Positions 28,167-37,615 are shown, counted from the stretch's first letter. The stretch: 64,000 nucleotides of DNA from Pseudodesulfovibrio alkaliphilus (GCF_009729555.1 NZ_WODC01000005.1:225720-289719), one strand, 5' to 3'. The notes: a model not told the origin generated them from the sequence alone. Made by a program: numbers and translations.

Positions 28167-28264
28167 CCCGTTGCCAGCCGGAAGGGGCAACCTCGGGATG
28201 GGTGAAGTGAGATGGTTATAACCTGACACCGCCCCCATTTACCTGATTATACATTTCCCTCTGG

Positions 28265-30877
28265 CTACTCGCAGGCCGTTTCCGAGCCGTGGACCGAGGG
28301 CAGGGTGACGGCGAAGGTGCTGCCCCGGCCAGGGGTGGAGTGCGCCCGGATGCTGCCGCCGTAATGCTCGACGATCTCCTTGCAGATGGCCAGGCCCAGG
28401 CCGGTGCCCGGAGCCTCGGCAATAAGCGTGTCGCCGTTGTCGGCCTTGAAGAATTTGTCGAAGATGTAGGGCAGGTCTTCCGGCGCGATGCCCATGCCCG
28501 TGTCGGCCACGGTGAAGGTCAGGTGCTCTTGGTCGCCGCTGACCGTGACTTCGATGCTGCCCTTGCGGGTGAACTTGCAGGCGTTGTTGATCAGATTGAT
28601 GAGCACCTGCTGGATCTTGTCCGGGTCGGCGTGGACGAGGGGGACCCTGGGCGGCAGGCGGAGGCGGAAGTCGATGTCCTGCCGGTCCTTGATGGTTCCG
28701 GCCAGGGCGGCCACCGCCTGGCGCACCGCCCGGCATGGATTGAGGAGCTGATCGTTCCATGCCGCCTTTCCCGCCTCGATGCGGTTGATGTCCAGAAAGT
28801 CGTTGATCAGCCGGGTCAGGCGCTCGCCCTCGGTCTCGATGATGTCGAGGTTCTGGCGGATGCGATCGCCCTTGGCCTCCTGCGTGGGGTTCGCGGCCAG
28901 GGGGTGGAAGTGGCGCACGAAGTCCTTGCGCGTGAGCTTGGCAAAGCCACGGATGGAGGTCAGTGGGGTGCGCAGTTCGTGGGATATGGACGAGACCAGG
29001 GCGGACTTGATCTCGTCAAGCTCGGTCAGCCGCCGGTTGGCGGCCTCCAGCTCGGCGGCCTTGGCCCGCAGCTCGGCCGTGCGCTGTTCGACCATGTCCT
29101 CAAGCTCGTTGTTGAAGCGGGTCAGCTCCTCCTCGTTGGACTTGCGCTCGATGGCCAGGGCCACCTGCTCGGACACGGCCTCCATGAAGGTTACGTCCGC
29201 ATCGGTGTAGTGACGCGGGTTGGTGTAGTGTTGCACGGCCATGGCCCCCATGGTCCGGCCCTTGAGCTTGAGGGGGACGCCGAGCCAGACGGCCGCGGGC
29301 GTGCCCACCACGCCGATGTTGCGAGCCTTTTCGGGCGGTATGGGCTCGGCCTGGGAGATGAAGAGCGGCTCGCCGGTACGCAGGATGTGCACGGTCAGCC
29401 CACGGGTCTCGGGATCGCTGACGTTGCGGATGTCGTAGAGTTCGTCCATCTCGTCGGCAAAGTAGGAGAAGACCACGCGGTCCTCCGGCTCGTCGTACAG
29501 GGCGATGAAGAAGTTGGTGACGTCGATGACCCGGCCCAGGACTGCGTGGATGGTTTTGTAGAGCTCTCTCAGGGTGTCGGCGGTGGCGATGGCCTTGGAG
29601 ATGTCGTAGAGGGCGCGGGTGGTGTGCTCGTTGAGTTTTCTCCGGGTGATGTCGGCATGGGTTCCGGCCATGCGGAAGACCCGTCCCGACTCGTCGCGGA
29701 CACTGGCGCCCCGGCCGAGAATCCAGCGGTAGGAGCCGTCCTTGTGCCGCATGCGGAACTCCACCTCGAACTGGTCCGCGCATCCTTGGGCGCAGGAGGC
29801 GTTGGCTGCCAGGACATTGGCCAGGTCGTCGGGATGTACGGCGTTTTTCCAGGAGTCCAGGGTATCGGGAAACTCGTGCCCGACATAGCCCAGGATTGCC
29901 TTGTACCGGGCGGAGTAGAAGACACTGCCGCTGTCGATGTCCCAGTCCCAGATGCCGTCGTTGGATGCCTTGACCACCAGGGCGTAGCGCTGCTCGCTCT
30001 TGCGCAGGGCGCTTTCCATCCGGGCGCGGTCGGTAATGTCGATGAGGGAGCAGACGATATCGCTGGTGCCGGGAATGGCCTGGACAAAGAGGTGGACCCG
30101 CCTGCGTCCGCCTTCGCGGGTGAGGATGGTCATTTCGTAGTCGTCGGGGGCGGTGGCGTCTCCGAGGCGGCGTCGCCGGTTGTAGTCCAGGACGCGCTTC
30201 AGGTCCTCCGGGGCCACGAAGATGTCCCAGGGCTTTTTGCCCACCACCTCGGCCGCAGACCAACCCACCAGGGCTTCGAAGCGGGAGTTGCAGCGGCTGA
30301 TGACCGCGTCGGCTCCGAAGGTGATCATGGCCGAGCCCGTGTGCTCAAAGAGGGTGCGGTAGTATTGTTCGCTGAGTTGGAGCGCGGCCTCGGCGCGTTT
30401 GGTCTCGGTAATGTCGATGACCACGCCGCGTACGCCTGTGGCCCGGCCGTTTTCAAAGACTCCCTGGGAATAGACCCGGATGGGAAAGGTGCTTCCGTCC
30501 TTGCGCATGGCGAGGTATTCCTCGCCGTTTGAGCCGGTGCCGCGCAGGGCACGGTCAATGCCCTCCCTGGCCCTTGCCACGGAGTCGGGGTGCAGTATCT
30601 GGTGGAGTTCGAGTCCTTGCTCCAGGTCCGGGGCGGTAAAGCCGAAGCTTTTGAGGGCAAATGTGTTGGCGTAGACGAGCCGCCCGGTGATGTCCACCTC
30701 GTAGACGATCTGGGGCAGCCCGTCGATCATTTGCCGATAGCAGACTTCGTCCCGCTCCCGGCCTTGCCTCACGGGGTGCTCCTTGGGACATGCACCCGCG
30801 ATTTCGTCCGTGCTGGGTTGAGACGCCTCGTGCTCCGCCGCAGAGTCCACCCGTGTCCTGTTCGTGTCGCCCGGCAT
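28265..30877 (-). CDS. Soluble PAS-PAS-PAS-GAF histidine kinase
   Basis: An 870-residue cytoplasmic sensor kinase with no membrane segment. Three PAS domains lie at about 45-165, 170-290 and 300-420. They are recognisable by repeated DITxTKR-like ends (VVIDITETKRAE, SLIDITDRARME, GTHADITRRKLN). A GAF domain follows at about 425-590 (AIATADTLRELYKTIHAVLG to AVSEQVALAIERK). Next come a coiled coil and a HisKA domain with the histidine in SSISHELRTPLTS, about residue 633. A complete ATPase domain (NLINNACKF, DTGMGIAPEDL, GTGLGLAICKEIV) ends the protein. The start has a GGAG site. No receiver domain or adjacent regulator is present, so the partner is encoded elsewhere. Confidence 0.9.
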   Translation of the reverse strand: MPGDTNRTRVDSAAEHEASQPSTDEIAGACPKEHPVRQGRERDEVCYRQMIDGLPQIVYEVDITGRLVYANTFALKSFGFTAPDLEQGLELHQILHPDSVARAREGIDRALRGTGSNGEEYLAMRKDGSTFPIRVYSQGVFENGRATGVRGVVIDITETKRAEAALQLSEQYYRTLFEHTGSAMITFGADAVISRCNSRFEALVGWSAAEVVGKKPWDIFVAPEDLKRVLDYNRRRRLGDATAPDDYEMTILTREGGRRRVHLFVQAIPGTSDIVCSLIDITDRARMESALRKSEQRYALVVKASNDGIWDWDIDSGSVFYSARYKAILGYVGHEFPDTLDSWKNAVHPDDLANVLAANASCAQGCADQFEVEFRMRHKDGSYRWILGRGASVRDESGRVFRMAGTHADITRRKLNEHTTRALYDISKAIATADTLRELYKTIHAVLGRVIDVTNFFIALYDEPEDRVVFSYFADEMDELYDIRNVSDPETRGLTVHILRTGEPLFISQAEPIPPEKARNIGVVGTPAAVWLGVPLKLKGRTMGAMAVQHYTNPRHYTDADVTFMEAVSEQVALAIERKSNEEELTRFNNELEDMVEQRTAELRAKAAELEAANRRLTELDEIKSALVSSISHELRTPLTSIRGFAKLTRKDFVRHFHPLAANPTQEAKGDRIRQNLDIIETEGERLTRLINDFLDINRIEAGKAAWNDQLLNPCRAVRQAVAALAGTIKDRQDIDFRLRLPPRVPLVHADPDKIQQVLINLINNACKFTRKGSIEVTVSGDQEHLTFTVADTGMGIAPEDLPYIFDKFFKADNGDTLIAEAPGTGLGLAICKEIVEHYGGSIRAHSTPGRGSTFAVTLPSVHGSETACE

Positions 30878-30904
30878 GTTGTCTCCTGCTCGGTCGGTTT
30901 AGAC

Positions 30905-30913
30905 AGTATAGCA
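30905..30913 (-). promoter_or_regulatory. Extended -10 promoter of the PAS/GAF kinase gene
   Basis: On the minus strand the sequence is TGC-TATACT, an extended -10 element. It implies a leader of about 20 bases before the start at 30877. A TTGATG lies upstream, but with a 20-base spacer. Confidence 0.45.
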
Positions 30914-31059
30914 TATATCAGGCCAGGAATCATCAATTATCAGGCGATGATTTCATAGAGCGGGGCGTTATAAACAGCCCTTGGCCGCTTTTCAGGCGCT
31001 CTGTTCGGTGCTATGCAAGGGGATCGAAATGATTGATCGAATCGCACCCGGAGGTGCCC

Positions 31060-32877
31060 ATGCTGAGAAAAGTCACCATCAACGTCCGTATGATACTGCT
31101 CATCTGCGCCATCGTTCTCTTTACCGTGGGTTTCGCCCTGACCGCTTACAACGGCGTGTCGCGGGTCAAGGACGTGGGTGTCGAGCGGTCTGCCGCAGCC
31201 ATGCTTGAGGGCGAGCGGCGCAAGCTTCATGTGGCCACCCACTCCATGGCCGTGACCCTGGCCGAGGCCCTCAAGGGCGTGGAGGGCGAGGAGGTGCGCA
31301 AGCAACTCATCCGCAAGCTGATCTCGCCCATCCGTTTCGAGGACGACGAGTCCGGGTATTATTTTGTCTATGAAGGAACCGTCAACGTGGCCCTGCCCAC
31401 CAGCCCCAATTTGCAGGACACGGACCTGTCGGGCTTGAAGGACAAGGACGGCGTGGCTCTGGTGGTGGAGCTTGACAGGGTGTCCCGTTCCGGGGGCGGG
31501 TTCGTCACCTATGTCTGGCCCAAGCCGGGCAAGGGCGACCAACCCAAGCTCTCCTACGCCGAGATGATACCCGGCACCAGAATGTGGATCGGTACCGGTG
31601 TCTATCTGGACAATGTGGAAGAGGAGCGTACGTCCATCGCGTCGGATATCGACCGGCTTGTCTCCACCTATGTTTTGGGCATGGGCGGCGGATCCTTCGC
31701 AGTGTTCTTGCTGGTGGTCCTGCCCTTGTGCCTGCTTATCGCCCGTTCCATCATCCGGCCCCTCAACGAGGCCGTGGCCCTGGCCGACCAGGTGGCCCGA
31801 GGCGATCTGACTCGCGAGATTACCGTGGAATACAACGACGAGCCGGGCCGATTGGCCGCGTCGCTCTCGGCCATGATTCATCGACTGCACGACATCGTGG
31901 GCCGGGCCAAGGAGGGGGCCAACCGGGTGGCCACCGGCAGCACCGAGGTGACCACCTCGGCCCAGTCCGTGTCCGACGGGGCCAACCGGCAGGCCGCTTC
32001 AGTGGAAGAGGTGTCCTCGGCCATGGAGGAAATGATCGGCCAGATCAGCCGCAATACCGAGAATGCCCGCCAGACGGAGAAAATGGCCGCCCAGACAGCC
32101 CTGGACGCCCAAAAGGGCGGCGATACGGTCATGGAGGCCGTGGATTCCATCAAACATATCGCCGAGAAGATCTCCATCATCGGCGAGATTGCGCGTCAGA
32201 CCAATCTGCTGGCGCTCAACGCGGCCATTGAGGCTGCCCGTGCCGGCGAGGCTGGCAAGGGGTTCGCCGTGGTGGCCAGCGAGGTGCGCAAGCTGGCCGA
32301 GCGAAGCGGCTCCGCAGCCGCCGAGATCGGCGAACTGTCTTCGGCCACCCTGTCCAAGGCGGACGAGGCGGGCTCCATGCTTGCCCGGATGGTGCCGGAC
32401 ATCCGGCAGACCGCCGATCTCGTGCAGGAAATATCCGCGGCCAGCATCGAGCAGAATGCCGGAGCCCAGGAAATCAACAAGGCCATCCAGGAACTGGACA
32501 CGGTCATTCAGCAGAATGCCGCCTCAGCCGAGGAGCTTGCGGCCACGGCCGAAGAGTTCACCGAGCACGCGGCGCAGTTGCAGCAGGGCATGGAATTCTT
32601 CACTCTGGCCGAGAATCGCTCGCTGGCGGCTGGAATCACGCGGACCAGGACGCAGATTGTGCGGCAGACCGAGACCCGGCCCGGACCTCCTGCCTCGAAA
32701 CCGGCCCAGCCAGCTCCCGTCCGGAACCCCCTGCAGGCTTCGGTCAAGCCAGAGTCCGGCAGTAAGCCTGAGGCGGGGCCAAAGGAAAAGGCCAAGCCCG
32801 CTCCCAAACCCGCCTCCAAGCCTGATGCCGATGGCGGCATCGATCTGGACCTGGATGACGATTTCGAGAAATTCTGA
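31060..32877 (+). CDS. Methyl-accepting chemotaxis protein with Cache sensor
   Basis: A 605-residue membrane chemoreceptor. TM1 is near residues 9-31. A single Cache_2-type periplasmic module follows ([35 protein letters not shown]). TM2 is near 208-232, and a HAMP domain leads into the cytoplasmic coiled coil. The signalling tip [26 protein letters not shown] is fully conserved near 375-400. The C-terminus is unusual: a Pro/Lys/Ala-rich stretch of about 70 residues ends in an acidic [12 protein letters not shown]. No CheR/CheB-docking pentapeptide is seen at the end. ATG 31060 follows GGAGGTG; the upstream TTG start is rejected. Confidence 0.94.
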   Translation: MLRKVTINVRMILLICAIVLFTVGFALTAYNGVSRVKDVGVERSAAAMLEGERRKLHVATHSMAVTLAEALKGVEGEEVRKQLIRKLISPIRFEDDESGYYFVYEGTVNVALPTSPNLQDTDLSGLKDKDGVALVVELDRVSRSGGGFVTYVWPKPGKGDQPKLSYAEMIPGTRMWIGTGVYLDNVEEERTSIASDIDRLVSTYVLGMGGGSFAVFLLVVLPLCLLIARSIIRPLNEAVALADQVARGDLTREITVEYNDEPGRLAASLSAMIHRLHDIVGRAKEGANRVATGSTEVTTSAQSVSDGANRQAASVEEVSSAMEEMIGQISRNTENARQTEKMAAQTALDAQKGGDTVMEAVDSIKHIAEKISIIGEIARQTNLLALNAAIEAARAGEAGKGFAVVASEVRKLAERSGSAAAEIGELSSATLSKADEAGSMLARMVPDIRQTADLVQEISAASIEQNAGAQEINKAIQELDTVIQQNAASAEELAATAEEFTEHAAQLQQGMEFFTLAENRSLAAGITRTRTQIVRQTETRPGPPASKPAQPAPVRNPLQASVKPESGSKPEAGPKEKAKPAPKPASKPDADGGIDLDLDDDFEKF

Positions 32878-32906
32878 GGCGGCCTGAACTGGACCGCTCC
32901 ATTTGG

Positions 32907-32938
32907 AAAGGCTCCGCCCGCGGCGGGGCCTTTTCTTT
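32907..32938 (+). terminator. Terminator after the chemoreceptor gene
   Basis: The arms AAAGGC-T-CCGCC and GGCGG-G-GCCTTTT form a stem with a 3-base loop and a following T-rich run, 30 bases past the stop. Confidence 0.75.
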
Positions 32939-33030
32939 GGCCCTGCGGTTGCGTCCGGGCAGATTCCTGGTACACTGGGGCCAAATCCGGCTTGGCGGCT
33001 TTCATCATCGGTTCGGGACGAGGGGGGCGT

Positions 33031-33954
33031 ATGGATTCGCAGTTCGTTGAACGGCTTGAAGCGGCCGAGGTGGCCCGGTTTGTCGAGCTGGGGGAGGGGG
33101 TGCTGATCGATACGTTGCCGCCCGAGCATTTCGCAGCCCGGCATATCCCCGGTGCCATCAACGCCTGTGTGTACGAGGTGGTGTTCTGCGAGACCGTGGC
33201 AGCCTTTGTGCCGTCCATGGGGACTCCGGTGGTGCTTTATGGTGCCGGGCAGGGTTCTCGCGACTGTCTGGCCGCAGCCGACAAGCTGGCCCGTCAGGGC
33301 TATACCGACGTGGCCGTGTTCCAGGGCGGCCTGGAGGCGTGGCGAGCCGAGGGGAGGGAGCTGGTCGGCTCGGCCCCGGAAGCGACCGAGCCACCGCATC
33401 CGACGGCGAATCTGGAGCCGAGGATCTACCGCCTGCACCCTGACGAATCAATGCTTCGGTGGACAGGGCGCAACGTCAACGGTACGCACCACGGAACCCT
33501 GCGTTTTTCCGCAGGAGAACTGGACTGCGCCGGAGACGGACCCAAAGGCCGCTTTGTCATGGACATGACCTCCCTCGCCAATCTGGACCTGGTTGGGAGC
33601 GAGCTGCATCCCGTGTTGGAAAAGCATCTGCACTCCGACGATTTCTTCTTCACGGCAATGTTTCCCGAGGCCGTGTTCGCCACCACGGCAGTCAGGCTGG
33701 CCGAAGAGGCGCAGGCCACTAGGCCCAACGCCATGATTCAGGGGGAACTCTCCCTGCGCGGCGTGGGCAGTGAAATCGCCTTTCCTGCCCATATCCGCAA
33801 TCTTGAGGATGGCCGCCTGACGATCATCGCCAATCTCGACATCGACCGCACCGAGTGGGGGGTTGTCTACGGTTCGTCGCGATTTTTCCAACACCTCGGC
33901 TACCATCTGGTCTTTGATTTCGTTTCCGTGGAATTTCGATTGGTGCTTGAGTAG
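33031..33954 (+). CDS. Rhodanese-like and YceI-domain fusion protein
   Basis: A 307-residue two-domain protein without a signal peptide. Residues about 8-105 are rhodanese-like (GVLIDTLPPEHFAARHIPGAINA, VAVFQGGLEAWRAEG). Residues about 130-307 are YceI-like (RLHPDESMLRWTGRNVNGTHHGTLRF, the central FVMDMTSL, and ANLDIDRTEWGV). The rhodanese active-site cysteine is missing. The usual active-site loop reads VVLYGAGQGSRD, with Gly at the catalytic place, so sulfur transfer is unlikely. YceI proteins bind isoprenoid-type lipids. ATG 33031 follows a G-rich ribosome-binding site. The combination suggests a lipid-carrier or stress protein; the true role is unknown. Confidence 0.82.
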   Translation: MDSQFVERLEAAEVARFVELGEGVLIDTLPPEHFAARHIPGAINACVYEVVFCETVAAFVPSMGTPVVLYGAGQGSRDCLAAADKLARQGYTDVAVFQGGLEAWRAEGRELVGSAPEATEPPHPTANLEPRIYRLHPDESMLRWTGRNVNGTHHGTLRFSAGELDCAGDGPKGRFVMDMTSLANLDLVGSELHPVLEKHLHSDDFFFTAMFPEAVFATTAVRLAEEAQATRPNAMIQGELSLRGVGSEIAFPAHIRNLEDGRLTIIANLDIDRTEWGVVYGSSRFFQHLGYHLVFDFVSVEFRLVLE

Positions 33955-33970
33955 CGCGTCGTTCCGGGTT

Positions 33971-34025
33971 GTTGACGCCAAAGGCCCCCTTTGCCGGACA
34001 GGCAAAGGGGGCCTTTGGCGTCAAC
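33971..34025. terminator. Long perfect hairpin between converging genes
   Basis: Two 25-base arms are exactly complementary around a GGACA loop. The hairpin lies 16 bases past the rhodanese-YceI stop and 10 bases past the FmdE stop on the other strand. There is no long T run. It probably acts as a two-way transcription end. The arm length and perfection are unusual for a simple terminator. Confidence 0.75.
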
Positions 34026-34035
34026 GGATCAGGGC

Positions 34036-34647
34036 TCAGATTTTCTGGTCCAGTTCGGCGAAGCAGGGGATGCACAGGGTCTGGCCGCCGAGCCGGCGGG
34101 TGCGCGATTCCATGGTCATTTCCCCGCACCGCTCGCAGGCGTGGCTGGTTAGGATTCTGGCGGGCCGGGGGGCGGCCATTTCCAGCCGGGTGATGGCGAA
34201 CATCTCCTCAAGGGGCAGGGCCAGGAAACGCTCCTGGAGTTCGGTGCGCAGCTCGGCCAACCGGGCCTCTTCCGCTTCCGTGGCCTTTCCGGCCGATACC
34301 TTGCCCATGAGCGGCCCCATCTCGGTATCTATGCCGCTTCTGGCTTCGGGGGCGAGCAGGGCGCGCAGGCCGATGCCCCGTCCCCGGTCGAAGAAGGAAA
34401 AGGCCATCTTGCCCAGGTCACGGTGGATGAGGTTGCCCTTGCCAAAGGTGCAGCCGGTGAGGGACTGGATGGCGTCCACGCCGCACATGTCGGTCTCGCA
34501 CACGGCCACCAGGTCGATGTCGCGGTTGTGGCCCAGCTCGCGCAGGGCGAGTTCTGCGGCGCGGATGCCGATGTGCAGGCCGGGACATTCATGGCCGTGA
34601 AAGTCGATGGCCTTGGCGATCTGATCAGTGGGAATGTGGCAGGGCAT
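34036..34647 (-). CDS. FmdE-family protein with C-terminal zinc ribbon
   Basis: A 203-residue FmdE-like protein, named for formylmethanofuran dehydrogenase subunit E. The N-terminal domain has FHGHECPGLHIGIRAAELAL and the CETDMCGVDAIQSLTGCTFGKGN block, with cysteines and histidines suited to metal binding. The C-terminus carries a zinc-ribbon pair CERCGE and CIPCFAEL. Several in-frame starts exist. ATG 34647 is chosen because GGAG lies 7 bases upstream, which gives a 23-base overlap with the ATPase gene; the longest alternative starts at 34680. It is the last gene of a metal-importer operon. This suggests a role in handling an imported metal or metal cofactor, which is inference. Confidence 0.85.
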   Translation of the reverse strand: MPCHIPTDQIAKAIDFHGHECPGLHIGIRAAELALRELGHNRDIDLVAVCETDMCGVDAIQSLTGCTFGKGNLIHRDLGKMAFSFFDRGRGIGLRALLAPEARSGIDTEMGPLMGKVSAGKATEAEEARLAELRTELQERFLALPLEEMFAITRLEMAAPRPARILTSHACERCGEMTMESRTRRLGGQTLCIPCFAELDQKI

Positions 34648-35431
34648 GGTCATGCTCCGTTGTTGCATGTGAGTGGTCATGAGCCGGGATGATAAGCGGG
34701 CGGCCGTGGACGTGGTGGATATGGACGGGCAGCCCGTAGACCTCTTCGATGACCTCGCGGGTGACCTCGCTGGCGTTGCCGCGGGAGTGGATGGCCCCGT
34801 CCTTGAGAAAGAGCACCTTGTCGGCGTAGCGCAGGGCGGTGTTCAGGTCGTGCATGGTCATGATGGCGCCGATGCGGTGTTCGTCCACCACCCGGCGGAT
34901 CATGGTCAGAATCTCCACCTGGCTCTTGAGGTCAAGGGAGCTGGTGGGCTCGTCGAGCAGCAGCAGCCGGGGTTCCTGGACCAGCGCCCTGGCGATGGCC
35001 ACCTTCTGCAGCTCGCCGCCGCTGAGGCGGTCGATATGGCGCATGCCCAGCGCATCGAGCCGCAGCCGCCGCAGGGCGGACTCCACGATTTCAAGGTCGT
35101 TGTCGGTCACGCGCCAGCGGATATGCGGCTTTCTGCCCATGAGCACGGCGTCGAACACCGTCAGCTTGGCGGGCTCGCTGCGCTGGGCCACGTAGCCGAT
35201 TTTCAGGGCGATTTCGTCCGGGCGCATGGCCAGCACGTCGCGCTCCTCGACCATGACCGCGCCGCGCATGGGTCTGTGGATGGCGTTGACGCATTTGAGC
35301 AGGGTGGTCTTGCCCACGCCGTTGGGGCCGAGGATGGCCAGCAGCTCCCCGCCCTCAAGAGAGAACCGCACATCCTCCAGAACCGGGTGGCTGTTGTAGG
35401 TGAAGGCAAGTCCGCTGATGTCGAGGATCAT
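34625..35431 (-). CDS. FecE/BtuD-type ABC importer ATPase with His-rich tail
   Basis: A 268-residue ATPase of an iron-siderophore/cobalamin-type importer. Walker A is GPNGVGKTT, the signature is LSGGELQKVAIARAL, Walker B is LLLLDEPTSSLD, and the switch histidine is in MTMHDLN. The last about 34 residues form a tail with 11 histidines (HIHHVHG, AHDHSH, HDHALPHSH). This is not part of the normal fold and suggests binding of Ni, Zn, Co or Cu. The gene overlaps the permease gene by 4 bases (ATGA) and the FmdE gene at its 3' end. The tail hints that the substrate is a metal or metal chelate other than simple ferric siderophore. Confidence 0.93.
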   Translation of the reverse strand: MILDISGLAFTYNSHPVLEDVRFSLEGGELLAILGPNGVGKTTLLKCVNAIHRPMRGAVMVEERDVLAMRPDEIALKIGYVAQRSEPAKLTVFDAVLMGRKPHIRWRVTDNDLEIVESALRRLRLDALGMRHIDRLSGGELQKVAIARALVQEPRLLLLDEPTSSLDLKSQVEILTMIRRVVDEHRIGAIMTMHDLNTALRYADKVLFLKDGAIHSRGNASEVTREVIEEVYGLPVHIHHVHGRPLIIPAHDHSHATTEHDHALPHSH

Positions 35432-36498
35432 GCCCGTTGCCCCCTGATGATCAGCCAGATGAAGACCGGGGCGCCCATGAAGGCGGTGAGCACGGAGACG
35501 GGAAGCAGGTGCGGTGCGAGCAGGAGCCTAGCCGCCGTGTCCGAGGCCAGGAGGAGCAGTCCGCCGCCCAGGATGGTCGCGGGCAGCAGAAAACGGTGGT
35601 CCGAGCCGATGATTCTGCGGGCCATGTGCGGTACCACCAGCCCGACGAACCCGATGATGCCGAGGAAGGCGATGGTCACCGCCGTGACCAGCGAGGCCAG
35701 AAGCATGCCCGTCACGCGGACCCTTTCGACGCGCACACCCAGGCCGCGCGCGGTCTCGTCGCCAGCATCGATGGCGTTGTAGTTCCAGGCGTTGGCCAGG
35801 AACCAGACGCAGCAGACCAGCGTAACGGCCGAGATCACCCCAAGCTCTGACCAGGAGGCGCGGGAGGTGTCGCCAAAGGTCCAGAAGACCATGGCAGCCA
35901 GTTGCACGTCGTCGGCAAAGTATTGAAGGAACATGGTCCCTGCGGTGAACAGGGCGCCCAGGGCCACTCCGGTCAAGACCATGACCTCGGGCGTGGCCCC
36001 GCGCAGGCGGGCGACCATGATGATAACCCCTGCGCCGATCAGGCTGAAGAGAAAGGCCGAGGCGGTGGTGAGGTAGGGGTTGGTGATGTTCACGGCATCG
36101 GCGCTGGTGGAGGTCATGATGCCGCCGCCAAGAAACATGACCGACAGGGCCGCGCCAAAGGCCGCTGCGTGGGAGATGCCCAGGGTGAAGGGGGAGCCCA
36201 GGGGGTTGCGCAGAATGGATTGCATGACCGCACCGGCAACGGCAAGCCCGGCCCCGCCCACAATGGCGGTCAGGGCCTGGGGCAGGCGGATGTTCCAGAC
36301 AATGGCGTCAATGCGCCGGGGCACTTCGAGCCCGGCCAGGCTGCGGGCCACGTCCGGGATGGGGATGCCTGCCGCGCCCACGGAGATGCCCGTGATCAGT
36401 GCGCCCACGAGGAGCCCGGCCGTGGCGAGAACCACCGCGCTCTTCCAGCCGATGTAGCGGCGGTATTCGGCGGGGACCTGTCCATCGGAGAAGTGCAT
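35428..36498 (-). CDS. FecCD-family ABC importer permease
   Basis: A 356-residue permease with about nine to ten membrane segments. Family features are RLPQALTAIVGGAGLAVAGAVMQSILRNPLGSPFTLGIS near residues 72-110 and GFVGLVVPHMARRIIGSDHR near residue 300, the loop that couples to the ATPase. A cytoplasmic N-terminus of about 20 residues precedes TM1. The gene begins one base after the binding-protein stop and overlaps the ATPase start by 4 bases, so the three are translationally coupled. Confidence 0.95.
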   Translation of the reverse strand: MHFSDGQVPAEYRRYIGWKSAVVLATAGLLVGALITGISVGAAGIPIPDVARSLAGLEVPRRIDAIVWNIRLPQALTAIVGGAGLAVAGAVMQSILRNPLGSPFTLGISHAAAFGAALSVMFLGGGIMTSTSADAVNITNPYLTTASAFLFSLIGAGVIIMVARLRGATPEVMVLTGVALGALFTAGTMFLQYFADDVQLAAMVFWTFGDTSRASWSELGVISAVTLVCCVWFLANAWNYNAIDAGDETARGLGVRVERVRVTGMLLASLVTAVTIAFLGIIGFVGLVVPHMARRIIGSDHRFLLPATILGGGLLLLASDTAARLLLAPHLLPVSVLTAFMGAPVFIWLIIRGQRA

Positions 36499-36499
36499 G

Positions 36500-37615
36500 T
36501 CAGTTCACCGGGACTTTGGTGAAGGCGAAGTTGCCGAACATGCCGTTCATTTCTTCGAACAAGGGCTTGCCCAGCAGGAAGGTGTAGATTTCGTCGGCCT
36601 TGGCCGCCGGGGCCACATCCTCGAATCGGTCCGGGTGGACCAGCTTGCCGATGAAGAAGGCGTCGGCCAGAATGGAACCGAAGTTCTGAGTGTACCAGTT
36701 GTAGGGGAGCAGACCGTAGACCCTTCCCTCGCGCACGGCGGCCATGGTGCGGTAGGCGGGGTCGGTGCGCAGTTCGTGCAGCCCGCCCGCCTTGTCGCCC
36801 ATCTGGAGCGTGGAGAGATCAAGGAACAGGTACTCGGGGTTCCACTGCACGATCATTTCCTTGGCCACGTTGGCGTGGGTCAGATCCTTGCCGGTCAGCC
36901 CTTCGCGGTAGGCGAGGTTGCGCACCCCGGCGAAAACAAAGGGCGGGTACCCCGGCTCGGTGGATTGGAACCCGTGGGGGCCGGACATGGCCACCCCGCC
37001 GATATACGCGGACGGCCGCTCCTCTTCGGGAATGTCGGCAGTGCGACGCTTGAGGTCTTCAATCTGTCCCTCCATGAAGGCGATGACCGCCTCGGCCCGG
37101 TCCTGTCTGCCCACCACCTCGGCCATGGTGCGCAGGGACTGGTACAGTGCCTGCCTCTGGCTGCCGAGGGTGCCGTAGTCCAGCGTCACCACCGGGATGC
37201 CGGTTTTATTCTGTAACTCCACCGGATCGTGCCCCCGGGTGGGGAAGGTCTTGAAAATGACTTGGGGCTGGGGCTCAAGGGTGAGGATCAGCTCCGGGTT
37301 GTCGTGGCCCCGGAACTGGCCGAACACCGGCAGGGTCTTGAACTGCGGATTGGCCATGGCGTAGGGCCGGGCGTCGAAACTGCGCCTGCGCACCTCGATG
37401 TCGTCCACGGCCACGGCCATGTGCTGGGCCTCCAGATAGGTAAGGAGCCGCAGACAGCCCGGGCCGGAGCAGATGACCCGGCTCACCTCGGCCGGAACCG
37501 CCACCTCGCGGTTCATGGAATCGGTGACGGTGCGTTCCCCGGACAGTGCGGGGGTGGAGGGAAGAAGCATCAGCAGGGCGGCCAGCAGGGCGTACAGGTA
37601 TCGGATAGGGCGCAT
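36500..37615 (-). CDS. Periplasmic metal-chelate binding protein (FecB/BtuF type)
   Basis: A 371-residue cluster A-type binding protein. Residues 1-25 form a signal peptide. The two-lobed fold is shown by VTDSMNREVAVPAEVSRVIC, LILTLEPQPQVIFKT, the helical backbone region and a C-terminal lobe (EYLFLDLSTLQMG, VREGRVYGLLPYNWYTQNFGSILADAFFIGKL). The NWYTQNFGS region resembles binding proteins beside FmdE genes that import metals or metal chelates. It is the first gene of a four-gene operon with permease, ATPase and FmdE. Substrate is not determined. Confidence 0.9.
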   Translation of the reverse strand: MRPIRYLYALLAALLMLLPSTPALSGERTVTDSMNREVAVPAEVSRVICSGPGCLRLLTYLEAQHMAVAVDDIEVRRRSFDARPYAMANPQFKTLPVFGQFRGHDNPELILTLEPQPQVIFKTFPTRGHDPVELQNKTGIPVVTLDYGTLGSQRQALYQSLRTMAEVVGRQDRAEAVIAFMEGQIEDLKRRTADIPEEERPSAYIGGVAMSGPHGFQSTEPGYPPFVFAGVRNLAYREGLTGKDLTHANVAKEMIVQWNPEYLFLDLSTLQMGDKAGGLHELRTDPAYRTMAAVREGRVYGLLPYNWYTQNFGSILADAFFIGKLVHPDRFEDVAPAAKADEIYTFLLGKPLFEEMNGMFGNFAFTKVPVN

